This document shows, piece by piece, positions 23,426 to 30,390 of a stretch of DNA of 30,390 nucleotides. The notes beneath the pieces are model-generated. The model was not told where the DNA came from. It saw only the letters and a program-made list of their open reading frames with translations, and did not search any database. Each line of letters opens with the position of its first letter. Position 1 is the first letter of the stretch. A program made the position numbers and the translations under genes. Origin of the DNA: an uncultured Clostridia bacterium (GTDB taxonomy: Bacteria > Bacillota > Clostridia > UMGS1810); assembly GCA_905210855.1 (NCBI GenBank), contig CAJLYL010000011.1, positions 1 through 30,390 on the forward strand. The letters run 5' to 3'.

Positions 23426-25891
23426 CTAATCTTCGGTGACTATGCCGTCAACCTTTTTGATTTTAAGCTTTTCTATTGCGTCTTCACGCATTTTATATTT
23501 TAGAATCTTGCCGGCAACATTCATCGGGAAGCTGTCAACAAAATCTATATACTTTGGAACTTTGTGCTTTGCCATGCGGTCGCGGATATATTGCTTCATC
23601 TCGTCCGCAGTCATGCTCTCGCCGTCCTTGAGGATAATGCAAGCCATTATCTCCTCGCCGTACTGCTCGTCCGGCACGCCTATGACCTGAACATCCTTTA
23701 CCTTGTCGTGAGTGTAGATGAATTCCTCAATCTCCTTGGGGTAGATATTTTCGCCGCCGCGGATAATCATATCCTTGAGCCTGCCGGTTATCTTGTAGTT
23801 GCCATCGGGAGTGCGCAGCGCCAAATCTCCCGTATGCAGCCAGCCATCGGCGTCTATCGCCGCCGCAGTTGCCTTGGGCATCTTGTAGTAACCTTTCATT
23901 ATGTTGTAGCCGCGTGCCACAAACTCGCCCGTCACATTGTCGGGGCAATCGAGACCCGTCTCGGGATCGACAATCTTGCACTCTATCTCCGGCAGTGCCC
24001 TGCCCACCGTGGAAACGCGCGTCTCTATGGAGTCGTCGGTACTGCTCATGGTGCAGCCGGGCGACGCCTCGGTCTGCCCGTAGACTATGGTTATCTCCTT
24101 CATGTTCATCTCGTCAACAACGCGCTGCATAACCGATATGGGGCACGGCGAGCCTGCCATGATACCCGTGCGCATATATGAGAAATCCGTCTTTGCAAAA
24201 TCGGGATGCTCCAGCATTGCGATAAACATTGTCGGAACACCGTGGAAGCAGGTTATCTTCTCCTGATTTACACAGGCGAGCGCCGGCTTGGGAGTGAAGT
24301 ACGGCAGCGGATAGAGCGTACCGCCGTGGGTCATTGCCGCCGTCATGGCGAGCACCATGCCGAAGCAATGGAACATGGGCACCTGAATCATCATTCTGTC
24401 GGCAGTGGACAAATCCATCCTGTCGCCGATGCACTTGCCGTTGTTCACAACATTGTAGTGAGTGAGCATTACTCCCTTTGGGAAGCCCGTTGTGCCCGAG
24501 GTATACTGCATATTGCACACATCGTTGACATTGACCTTTGCCGCCAGGCGTTTCACCTCGGCAAGAGGGACGGATTTTCCTTTTGCAAGCGCCGCGTCCC
24601 AGGTCATTGCGCCCTTTTGCTTATAGCCCACCGTAACCACGTTTCTGAGAAACGGCAGACGCTTTGCATGGAGCTGCGCGCCCTCGGGCGTGCTCTCAAG
24701 CTCCGGGCAGAGCTCTGCAATAATCTCGCTGTAATTGGAATCGCGGTAGCCCTCTATGGTGATGAGGGTGTGAGCATCCGACTGGCGGAGCAGATATTCC
24801 GCCTCGTGAATCTTGTACGCCGTGTTCATGGTGACGAGCACCGCGCCTATCTTCACCGTCGCCCAAAAGGCGATGTACCACTGCGGCACATTCGTCGCCC
24901 AAACGGCAACATGGCTGCCGGCTCTCACGCCCATCGCTATGAGGCTGCGCGCAAAGTCGTCCACATCGTCGCGGAATTCCGAGTAAGTTCTGGTGTAATC
25001 CAGTGTGGTGTACTTAAACGCGTACTGATCGGGAAATTCCTCCGCCATCTTGTCGAGCACCTGAGAGAAGGTCACATCTATAAGTGTGTCCTTTTTCCAC
25101 ACAAACTTACCTGTGCCGGCCTTGTTTTCGTAAAATGTGGTTTTCTTGCGCGACACATCATTGTAACGCGACATAAAGCTTACAAAGTGCGGAAAGATAA
25201 TGTCCGGGTCGCTTATCTCCTCAAACCAGTTCGGGTCCCACTCTATGGAGACGAATCCGTCGTAATTTATGGAGCGGAGCGCGTCCGTAAATTCATCTAT
25301 CGGCAGAGTGCCCTCGCCCACCAGGCTGTGAGTCTCGCTGCTCTCGGAGTCCTTTATGTGGATATGCCTGATGTACGCGCCCAGGTTCTTGACCGTGGTC
25401 TCGGGGGACTCGCCGCACACTCTGTAAGGGTAGTGCAAATCCCACAGCGCCGCAAGATTGTCGCTCGCATAGCTGTTTAGCAGCTCTATGAGCGCCGAGG
25501 TGTCGGCATATTTGCCTACCGTCTCAACAAGTATCACAATGTTATTCTCCTCTGCCTGCGGCAGTACACTGTCGATAAACTCCCTCTCGCCGTCGCCGCA
25601 AAGCGCCTTGACCCTGACATAGGGCACGCGGAGCGCCGCGCAAACCTCGGCGCATTTTTTAAATTCCTCCTGCGCCGCAGCCGGGTCGGCCGCCACATCG
25701 GAGACAACATCTATACACGAAATACCGAGATTGTATTCCATAAGCTTATGATACACCGAAGGAATGTTTTCGTCAATGATTTCTTCAACATTATGTATCT
25801 CAATTCCGTTAAATTTGTACCGCCTTGCCATCTCGAAAAACTCGGCAAGTTTAATTCCGTTCCATCTGTTGGTGGAAAAAGATAATTTCAT
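23426..25891 (-). CDS. fusion: xylose-isomerase-like TIM barrel + AMP-dependent acyl-CoA synthetase
   Basis: An 821-residue protein joining two unrelated enzymes. Residues 1 to about 250 form a sugar-phosphate isomerase/epimerase-like (AP endonuclease 2 family) barrel with the four metal ligands apparently intact: Glu123 (LVETVG), Asp151 (WDLHYP), His178 (HIHIKD) and Glu217 (SIEWDP). Residues about 270 to 821 form a complete acyl-CoA synthetase: YTSGTTGFPKG (463-473), YGQTE (604-608), HTGD (686-689) and catalytic Lys795. The reading frame is continuous through the join, with no sign of a sequencing frameshift, and there is one ribosome binding site (CGGAGG before 25891). It lies between the LeuA-like gene and ilvE. 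Barrel substrate unknown; the ligase probably activates a fatty or branched acid. Confidence 0.9.
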   Translation of the reverse strand: MKLSFSTNRWNGIKLAEFFEMARRYKFNGIEIHNVEEIIDENIPSVYHKLMEYNLGISCIDVVSDVAADPAAAQEEFKKCAEVCAALRVPYVRVKALCGDGEREFIDSVLPQAEENNIVILVETVGKYADTSALIELLNSYASDNLAALWDLHYPYRVCGESPETTVKNLGAYIRHIHIKDSESSETHSLVGEGTLPIDEFTDALRSINYDGFVSIEWDPNWFEEISDPDIIFPHFVSFMSRYNDVSRKKTTFYENKAGTGKFVWKKDTLIDVTFSQVLDKMAEEFPDQYAFKYTTLDYTRTYSEFRDDVDDFARSLIAMGVRAGSHVAVWATNVPQWYIAFWATVKIGAVLVTMNTAYKIHEAEYLLRQSDAHTLITIEGYRDSNYSEIIAELCPELESTPEGAQLHAKRLPFLRNVVTVGYKQKGAMTWDAALAKGKSVPLAEVKRLAAKVNVNDVCNMQYTSGTTGFPKGVMLTHYNVVNNGKCIGDRMDLSTADRMMIQVPMFHCFGMVLAMTAAMTHGGTLYPLPYFTPKPALACVNQEKITCFHGVPTMFIAMLEHPDFAKTDFSYMRTGIMAGSPCPISVMQRVVDEMNMKEITIVYGQTEASPGCTMSSTDDSIETRVSTVGRALPEIECKIVDPETGLDCPDNVTGEFVARGYNIMKGYYKMPKATAAAIDADGWLHTGDLALRTPDGNYKITGRLKDMIIRGGENIYPKEIEEFIYTHDKVKDVQVIGVPDEQYGEEIMACIILKDGESMTADEMKQYIRDRMAKHKVPKYIDFVDSFPMNVAGKILKYKMREDAIEKLKIKKVDGIVTED

Positions 25892-25912
25892 GCAATTTTG
25901 CCTCCGTTTCTA

Positions 25913-27319
25913 TCAGTTTTCGCTCTCTTCAAAGCAAATCTTGTTAAGAGCGTTTATATATGCATTTATGCTCGCGCCGACGATATCGGTGGAAATTCCT
26001 CTGCCGGAGAAGAGCTTGCCGTCGGAGCGCAGTTTTACTATGCTCTCGCCGAGAGCCTCTCTGCCCTCCGTCACCGCGCGAATCTGAAAATCGTCCAGCT
26101 CGTAGTGATGACCCGTTATCTGCTCTATCGCCAGGAAAGCCGCGTCAACCGGTCCGTCGCCTATGCAGAAGCCGTGTTTTATCTCGCCGGCTGTCTCCAG
26201 TTCTATCTGCGCCGTGGGAGTGATGATGTTGCCGTTGTTCATGACATAGCTTTTGAGGCGGTATGTCGGCGCAACCTGCATCGCCACGCTGGCTATGATA
26301 GCGTCAAGCTCCTTGGCGCCGATTTTCTTTTTGCCGCCGACAGAGACTATCCCGTCGTGTACGCGCTTGAGGTCGTCGTCCGAAAGCTCGTAACCCATTT
26401 TTTCGACTACCACCCTCACGGTGTTTATATCGTCTGCCGCAGAGAGCGAAAAATCCTCCTCCGGCACAGCCCCGTTTTCGCCGAATGACGTCATCTGCGC
26501 GCCATCGCCGCCGAGGTTCATCTGCTTTACCGAATTTTCAAGCACCGTCATGTTGATGCTCGTCCTTATGCCGAGGGAATCCGACTTTGCCTTAAACGTC
26601 TTTGCCACGGACATGAGCGTAGGACACACATCGGACACCATGGTGGTCTTTATCTGCGCAACGCCTGCGCCTATGCACGACACCGCGCACGCAGTACCCA
26701 TGCCGAGTTCATCGGAGCACTCCACGGAGAGCGTCACGCCGTCAAGCTGCGGCACACTTTTTCGCAGCTTGGTGAGAAAATCCTCAAACTCTGCCGGCAG
26801 CATTGTTCCGGCGGAATCGCACACCGTAATGACGGACGCGCCGCAGCTTATCGCCGTTTCTATCGCTCTGTGCAGAAATTCCTCATCGGCTCTGGTGGCG
26901 TCGAGCATGGACACCTCCACATCGCCGCAAAGTGACGCCGCCTTTTTGGTGAGCGATTCTATAAGCTCAATCATCTTATCGGGCTTTTTGTGGCACATAT
27001 ACTCCATCTGCACCGCAGACACCGGCACGGGGATATGCAATCTCGGCTTCGCCGCGTTTTTTATGGCGTCATAGGTCATCTCCACAGATTCCTCCGTGAG
27101 TGACACGGGACATGATATAACGCTGTTTTTCACAATCGGCGCTATGGTGTGCAAATAGAGGATATCCGTCTTGCCGTGGGTTATCGGCGCCGTCTCTATA
27201 ACATTAATGTTCAGTCTGTCAAGCTGCTTTGCTACGTCTATCCTTTCCTTGAAGCTGAAGCCGCTGCCGTCTGCCGCGTCCTGCCTCAGTGTAATGTCAG
27301 CAATGTCTATATTGGTCAT
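25913..27319 (-). CDS. LeuA/HMGL-like protein with altered metal site
   Basis: A 468-residue homologue of 2-isopropylmalate synthase. The HMGL barrel keeps the first metal Asp8 and Arg12 (ADITLRQD), IETAP, a LDATRAD block and VCDSAGTMLP. The C-terminal LeuA allosteric domain is present, ending in SGRGISTDIVGASINAY. The HxHN metal/catalytic motif (VHCHNDLG in LeuA) reads VECSDELG here, residues 199-206, so both histidines are gone; the GIGERAGN loop is also absent. It may be a pseudoenzyme, a regulator, or an enzyme with different chemistry. Start: GAAAGG is 9 nt before the ATG at 27319; upstream ATG (27325) and TTG (27328) are too close to it. First gene after the inverted repeat in the operon. 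Confidence 0.85.
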   Translation of the reverse strand: MTNIDIADITLRQDAADGSGFSFKERIDVAKQLDRLNINVIETAPITHGKTDILYLHTIAPIVKNSVISCPVSLTEESVEMTYDAIKNAAKPRLHIPVPVSAVQMEYMCHKKPDKMIELIESLTKKAASLCGDVEVSMLDATRADEEFLHRAIETAISCGASVITVCDSAGTMLPAEFEDFLTKLRKSVPQLDGVTLSVECSDELGMGTACAVSCIGAGVAQIKTTMVSDVCPTLMSVAKTFKAKSDSLGIRTSINMTVLENSVKQMNLGGDGAQMTSFGENGAVPEEDFSLSAADDINTVRVVVEKMGYELSDDDLKRVHDGIVSVGGKKKIGAKELDAIIASVAMQVAPTYRLKSYVMNNGNIITPTAQIELETAGEIKHGFCIGDGPVDAAFLAIEQITGHHYELDDFQIRAVTEGREALGESIVKLRSDGKLFSGRGISTDIVGASINAYINALNKICFEESEN

Positions 27320-27370
27320 GTTCATCAACCTTTCAAATTTATTGTTTCACGAAATAGTGCGCCGTCTCTT

Positions 27371-27435
27371 GGTATATGCTGTGTATCTGCTCGACACGCA
27401 TTCGCTATGGCTCTCTCAGATACACAGCATATACC
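27371..27435. repeat. perfect 19-bp inverted repeat with conserved loop
   Basis: Left arm 27371-27389 and right arm 27417-27435 are perfect complements (GGTATATGCTGTGTATCTG and its reverse complement). The 27-nt loop contains CTCGAC and CGCTATGG. Related copies are at 16637-16706 and, more loosely, 602-673. It occupies most of the gap between the amidohydrolase and the LeuA-like gene. No T-run follows it, so read-through is expected. Confidence 0.85.
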
Positions 27436-27474
27436 GCTCGCCTCTTGGCAGATTATCCTCCGGCTAAACGGTCG

Positions 27475-28266
27475 TCACGCGTCTGTCCCCAGTATTCTCT
27501 CCGCATTCGCGTGGAAAATGAGTTCTCTCTCCTCGCCGCTAAGACTCATTTTTTCAAAATGCGCCAGCTCGTCCTCTGTCCGCCACATGGGGAAATCCGT
27601 GCCGAACACGATTCTATCCGCACCGTAAAGCCTTATCAGCTCCTGCGCCCTGCGCTCGCCTATCATGGCAATGGAGCTTGACGTATCGAGATAGCAGTTC
27701 TTTTTCTCCAGATACTCCAGCGCCAGGTCAAATATCGACCAGCCGCCGAAGTGCGCCGCAACCACCGTAAGATTCGGAAAATTGTCCAGAACCCTTACCA
27801 GCCGCTTTGGGTGGGAGTAATCGTAGCGGTAGTCTCCGCAGTGTATGAGTATCGGTTTGTGAGTCTGCGACAGATAATCATAGACCGGAAACATCCTCTC
27901 ATCATCCATATTAAACCTCTGAGTGTCGGGGTGGATTTTCAGCCCGTACAGATTTAGCGAAAAAATCCTCTCCAGCTCGTCCGTTTTGTTTTCATAGTCA
28001 ACGTGCATTGTGCCGAAGCCGTAAAACTCGCTGTGCTCTCCGCACTCGGACAATATGTAGTCGTTTATCGCGTCAACGTGATTTTCATCCACCGCGACGG
28101 AGCACACCACATATCCCTTTACTCCGCACTTGGCGCCGAGCTTGAGCAGCGCCGCCGCAGTGCCGTCGCAATCCATGTGCAGGTTGTAGAATTCACCTAC
28201 GCTGCGAACTGCCCTTTGCGAAATTTTTTGCGGATAAATATGCGTGTGAAAATCTATGATATCCAT
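27475..28266 (-). CDS. amidohydrolase-2 family metal hydrolase or decarboxylase
   Basis: A 263-residue TIM-barrel protein of the amidohydrolase superfamily (Amidohydro_2/ACMSD-like). The metal-site residues are in place: His7 and His9 (FHTHIYP), His142 (LIHCGD), His172 (AAHFGG) and Asp224 (FGTDFP). The family includes hydrolases and non-oxidative decarboxylases of aromatic acids; the substrate is unknown. Start: the ATG at 28266 is 8 nt from GGGAG, while the ATG at 28272 is only 3 nt away. It has a plausible promoter directly upstream and may be the first gene of the VOR operon, with only the inverted repeat before the LeuA-like gene. Confidence 0.88.
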   Translation of the reverse strand: MDIIDFHTHIYPQKISQRAVRSVGEFYNLHMDCDGTAAALLKLGAKCGVKGYVVCSVAVDENHVDAINDYILSECGEHSEFYGFGTMHVDYENKTDELERIFSLNLYGLKIHPDTQRFNMDDERMFPVYDYLSQTHKPILIHCGDYRYDYSHPKRLVRVLDNFPNLTVVAAHFGGWSIFDLALEYLEKKNCYLDTSSSIAMIGERRAQELIRLYGADRIVFGTDFPMWRTEDELAHFEKMSLSGEERELIFHANAERILGTDA

Positions 28267-28303
28267 CTGCATTCACTCCCTTTCTTCAAGCGGTTAATAA
28301 TCA

Positions 28304-28333
28304 ATTATATCAAAAAACGGCTCTGCCTATAAA
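28304..28333 (-). promoter_or_regulatory. possible promoter of the amidohydrolase/VOR operon
   Basis: On the minus strand TATAAT (28309-28304) is preceded by TGA (extended -10) and, 18 bp upstream, TTTATA (28333-28328). It overlaps the terminator of the preceding small gene. No better promoter is visible before the LeuA-like gene, so this may drive the whole 11-gene set. Confidence 0.5.
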
Positions 28334-28344
28334 AGCAAAGCCGT
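28312..28344 (-). terminator. intrinsic terminator of the small membrane protein gene
   Basis: On the minus strand ACGGCT (28344-28339) and AGCCGT (28322-28317), with partial inner pairing, are followed by six Ts. It starts 21 nt after the stop codon of the small gene. Confidence 0.75.
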
Positions 28345-28364
28345 CCGAGAATCCTCTTAAGTCA

Positions 28365-28610
28365 TCAGCAACCGATTTTACCTTTATAGACTCTGTGCGC
28401 AAGCAGCGCAATAATAATGACAGAAATTAGTCCGAGCACAGATATAAAGCTAATGACAGCAGATATAATGACAGATGCAAGCACAAAAAAAGGTACTGCG
28501 ACAGCAGTACCGAAAACAGCGCAAGCATTATTTGAATCTGCACAGAAATCAGACGCAGCAAAAGACTCTGCGCCTGAGAAAAACTGATTACCGGCAACGC
28601 ATGAATACAT
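28365..28610 (-). CDS. small membrane protein, unknown function
   Basis: An 81-residue protein that I do not recognise. The N-terminal third (1-32) is polar and contains several Cys, Ser and Ala residues. Residues about 33-72 are very hydrophobic with breaks at Pro and Gly, enough for one long or two short membrane segments. A basic end (HRVYKGKIGC) follows. The ATG at 28610 is 10 nt from AGGA; a GTG at 28619 is possible but too close to it. It has its own consensus promoter and terminator, so it is a real single-gene unit and probably well expressed. A bacteriocin-like or stress peptide is possible, but nothing in the sequence proves this. Confidence 0.65.
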   Translation of the reverse strand: MYSCVAGNQFFSGAESFAASDFCADSNNACAVFGTAVAVPFFVLASVIISAVISFISVLGLISVIIIALLAHRVYKGKIGC

Positions 28611-28643
28611 CTTTTGCACATCCTTTCTAACGATTATAGTGAT

Positions 28644-28672
28644 ATGATACCACCAAAGCGGCGGTTTGTCAA
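28644..28672 (-). promoter_or_regulatory. near-consensus promoter of the small membrane protein gene
   Basis: On the minus strand TTGACA (28672-28667) and TATCAT (28649-28644) with exactly 17 bp between. Start near 28637, giving a leader of about 27 nt. Confidence 0.8.
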
Positions 28673-28712
28673 TAATGTATGAAAATTTTCTGCAAATTTT
28701 CCATAATACACA

Positions 28713-29375
28713 TCAAAGCGCGAGCATTTTTGACAAAATGCACAAAAGTTCGTCAGTATTTTCAGCAATGACGGCTGCGCCGCTGTCTATTAAGAAATCC
28801 TTATCCTTGAAACCCCAGTCAACGGAAACACAGGGTATGCAAGCATTTTTTGCGGTTTGGATATCCACCTCGGAGTCGCCCACGTACACCGTCGCGTCCG
28901 CGTCGGATTCGAGAGCGCGCATGGTCTCCAGCACGGAATCGGGGCACGGCTTGGTGCGCACACCTGCTTTCTCGCCCACGGCGTAGTCGAACACCCCATC
29001 AAAATATACTTTGCACAGCGACTGCACGGCAAAATCCGCCTTGTTTGACACCACGGCGGTTTTTACTCCGCTTTTTTTGAGGGTGGCTATGATGTCGCAT
29101 ATGCCGTCATACGGCGCGGTTTTCTCGGCGCAGTGGCCGGCATAGTGTGCCTTGAAATCGGCAAACACGGAATCAGTTTTTTCTGTGCCTGTTCCTTGGG
29201 GCACCGCGCGCTCAATGAGCTTTCGTATGCCGTTGCCGACAAATGCCCTCACCTCGGCGGCGGTTCGCGGCGGCAGGGCGTTTTTTGTCAGTGCAAAATT
29301 TGTGCTCGCCGCCAGGTCGTCCAGGGTGTTGAGCACGGTGCCGTCCATATCGAAAATTACGGTTTTGTATTTCAT
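28713..29375 (-). CDS. HAD-family phosphatase, phosphoglycolate phosphatase-like
   Basis: A 220-residue HAD hydrolase with a helical cap (subfamily IA). Motif I is DMDGT with the nucleophile Asp9 and acid Asp11; motif II is VVSNKAD; motif III Lys is in RTKPCPD; motif IV is GDSEVD. Similar proteins hydrolyse 2-phosphoglycolate, pyrophosphate or other small phosphates; the substrate is not certain. GGAGGG lies 8 nt before the ATG. The binding site follows directly on the T-run of a terminator hairpin, so there is no room for a separate promoter after it. Confidence 0.9.
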   Translation of the reverse strand: MKYKTVIFDMDGTVLNTLDDLAASTNFALTKNALPPRTAAEVRAFVGNGIRKLIERAVPQGTGTEKTDSVFADFKAHYAGHCAEKTAPYDGICDIIATLKKSGVKTAVVSNKADFAVQSLCKVYFDGVFDYAVGEKAGVRTKPCPDSVLETMRALESDADATVYVGDSEVDIQTAKNACIPCVSVDWGFKDKDFLIDSGAAVIAENTDELLCILSKMLAL

Positions 29376-29390
29376 TGCAGTTTCCCTCCG

Positions 29391-29422
29391 AAAAAACGAA
29401 GTGCCGCAAAATGCGGCACTTC
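29391..29422 (-). terminator. intrinsic terminator or attenuator before the HAD gene
   Basis: Perfect 10-bp stem (29398-29407 with 29413-29422), a 5-nt loop, then a T-run on the minus strand (29396-29391). It ends pckA transcription, yet it lies only 16 nt upstream of the HAD start codon. Confidence 0.85.
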
Positions 29423-29457
29423 AAAGTATCGTCATTTACGCTCGCTCTGCGAGCTAC

Positions 29458-29543
29458 ACCTCATCAGTCACTCCGTGACAGCTTCTCCTCAAGGAGAAGA
29501 CTTTCGCGGTAATCAGCTGCGCCGAGCGGTGAGGTTGGCGCAG
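29458..29543. repeat. intergenic hairpin repeat downstream of pckA
   Basis: ACCTCA (29458-29463) and TGAGGT (29530-29535) form outer inverted repeats. Inside are GTCAC-tcc-GTGAC (29467-29479), CTTCTCC-tcaa-GGAGAAG (29482-29499), and overlapping the right end CTGCGCC/GGCGCAG (29517-29523, 29537-29543). The CCTCATCAGTCA end matches the family seen at 2939-3104, and the complement of the central hairpin matches 5309-5331. Confidence 0.65.
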
Positions 29544-29569
29544 TCAGTGCGTATTTTTACAACCCGATA

Positions 29570-30390
29570 TTAAAGTTCGGGGCCTGCTGAGACGAGCGCC
29601 TTACCTGCTTCGTTGCCCTCATACTTGGCAAAGTTCTTGATGAATCTGCCTGCGAGGTCTTTAGCCTTCTCCTCCCACTCAGCTGCATTTGCATAGGTGT
29701 CTCTGGGGTCGAGAATGTTTTTGTCAACGCCCGGAAGCTCTGTCGGTACTTCAAAGTTGAAGTAAGGAATCTTCTTTGTGGGAGCGTTTGCAATGTCGCC
29801 GTTGAGAATAGCGTCAATGATACCTCTGGTATCGCGGATGGATATTCTCTTGCCGGTGCCGTTCCAGCCTGTGTTTACGAGGTACGCCTTAGCGCCGCTC
29901 TTTTGCATCTTCTTAACAAGCTCCTCGGCATACTTTGTGGGGTGAAGCTCCAGGAATGCCTGACCGAAGCAAGCCGAGAATGTGGGCGTAGGCTCGGTTA
30001 TGCCGCGCTCTGTGCCGGCAAGCTTTGCCGTGAAGCCCGACAGGAAATAGTACTGAGTCTGCTCCGGCGTAAGGACAGATACCGGAGGAAGCACGCCGAA
30101 TGCGTCTGCCGAAAGGAAGATAACATTCTTTGCATCGGGAGCCGCAGATACGGGGCGCACGATTTTCTCTATGTGGTCTATCGGATAAGATACACGGGTG
30201 TTCTCCGTAACGCTCTTATCGTTGAAATCAATTTTGCCGTCCTTGTCGAGTGTAACATTCTCAAGGAGTGCGTCGCGGCGGATTGCGTTGTAGATATCCG
30301 GCTCGGAATCCTTGTCAAGGTTGATAACCTTTGCATAGCAGCCGCCCTCAAAGTTGAACACGCCGTTGTCGTCCCAGCCGTGCTCGTCAT
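29570..30390 (-). CDS. pckA: phosphoenolpyruvate carboxykinase (ATP), C-terminal part
   Basis: The C-terminal 273 or so residues of ATP-type PEP carboxykinase, which interconverts oxaloacetate and PEP with ATP/ADP in the cytoplasm. The frame is open to the window edge: the first readable residues are DEHGW, then NGVFNFEGGCYAK, followed by the FLSADAFGVLPPVS and GTERGITEPTPTFSACFG blocks of this enzyme and a normal C-terminus. The P-loop and the N-terminal half lie outside the window. In fermentative Clostridia this enzyme often runs toward oxaloacetate, but direction cannot be told here. Confidence 0.96.
   Translation of the reverse strand, partial: DEHGWDDNGVFNFEGGCYAKVINLDKDSEPDIYNAIRRDALLENVTLDKDGKIDFNDKSVTENTRVSYPIDHIEKIVRPVSAAPDAKNVIFLSADAFGVLPPVSVLTPEQTQYYFLSGFTAKLAGTERGITEPTPTFSACFGQAFLELHPTKYAEELVKKMQKSGAKAYLVNTGWNGTGKRISIRDTRGIIDAILNGDIANAPTKKIPYFNFEVPTELPGVDKNILDPRDTYANAAEWEEKAKDLAGRFIKNFAKYEGNEAGKALVSAGPEL

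Noticed and set aside
24206..25480. 424-residue plus-strand ORF opposite the barrel-ligase fusion
   Set aside because: Shadow of a strongly conserved coding frame; Arg/His-rich and without family signatures. The same applies to 9294-10325 and 10875-12290.

Overview
The window looks like a piece of the chromosome of an anaerobic Clostridia-type Firmicute (Bacillota), probably an Oscillospirales-like gut or rumen organism. The signs are strong AGGAGG ribosome binding sites, sigma-A promoters, ferredoxin-dependent 2-oxoacid oxidation, separate secD and secF genes, an ATP-type PEP carboxykinase, and many small hairpin repeats between genes. This is an inference from gene content; there is no 16S gene and no species-level marker.

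Left part (1-5740). A good promoter (67-95) drives a small signal-peptide ORF (159-521) and then secD-secF. A 166-bp inverted-repeat element and a two-way terminator separate secF from a convergent EF-G-like translational GTPase. A tRNA-Leu(CAA) with its own promoter and UUCG-loop terminator follows.

Signalling part (5922-13675, all minus strand). One promoter (12013-12041) reads a compact operon: a soluble PAS-GGDEF-REC-HD-GYP protein, a solute-binding lipoprotein, a membrane hybrid histidine kinase, and an HPt protein. Together these could form a complete phosphorelay (kinase His471, its receiver Asp766, HPt His60, Asp481 of the c-di-GMP enzyme) with an extracellular ligand-binding input. 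Upstream lies a second small operon of a DMT transporter and a DUF218 (YdcF/SanA-like) membrane protein.

Middle part (13749-16828). This holds an ORF remnant, an aldo/keto reductase whose 5' UTR is almost entirely an array of four ATGAATT-hairpin units, and a membrane family-2 glycosyltransferase. The glycosyltransferase leader starts at a perfect TTGACA-17-TATAAT promoter and contains an early intrinsic terminator.

Right-centre part (16829-28266, all minus strand). A long, tightly packed operon for branched-chain or aryl 2-oxoacid metabolism: amidohydrolase, a LeuA-like protein lacking the usual HxH metal site, a TIM-barrel/acyl-CoA-ligase fusion, branched-chain aminotransferase, a P-loop ATPase of unknown role, the four subunits (delta-alpha-beta-gamma) of a VOR-type 2-oxoacid:ferredoxin oxidoreductase, an HTH-cupin regulator and a second acyl-CoA synthetase. 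The set could oxidise branched amino acids to acyl-CoAs and acids, or run in reverse, activating branched or aryl acids and carboxylating them reductively to make amino acids.

Right end (28300-30390, minus strand). An 81-residue membrane protein on its own consensus promoter and terminator, a HAD phosphatase whose start sits directly behind a terminator hairpin, a repeat element, and the 3' part of pckA, which runs off the window.
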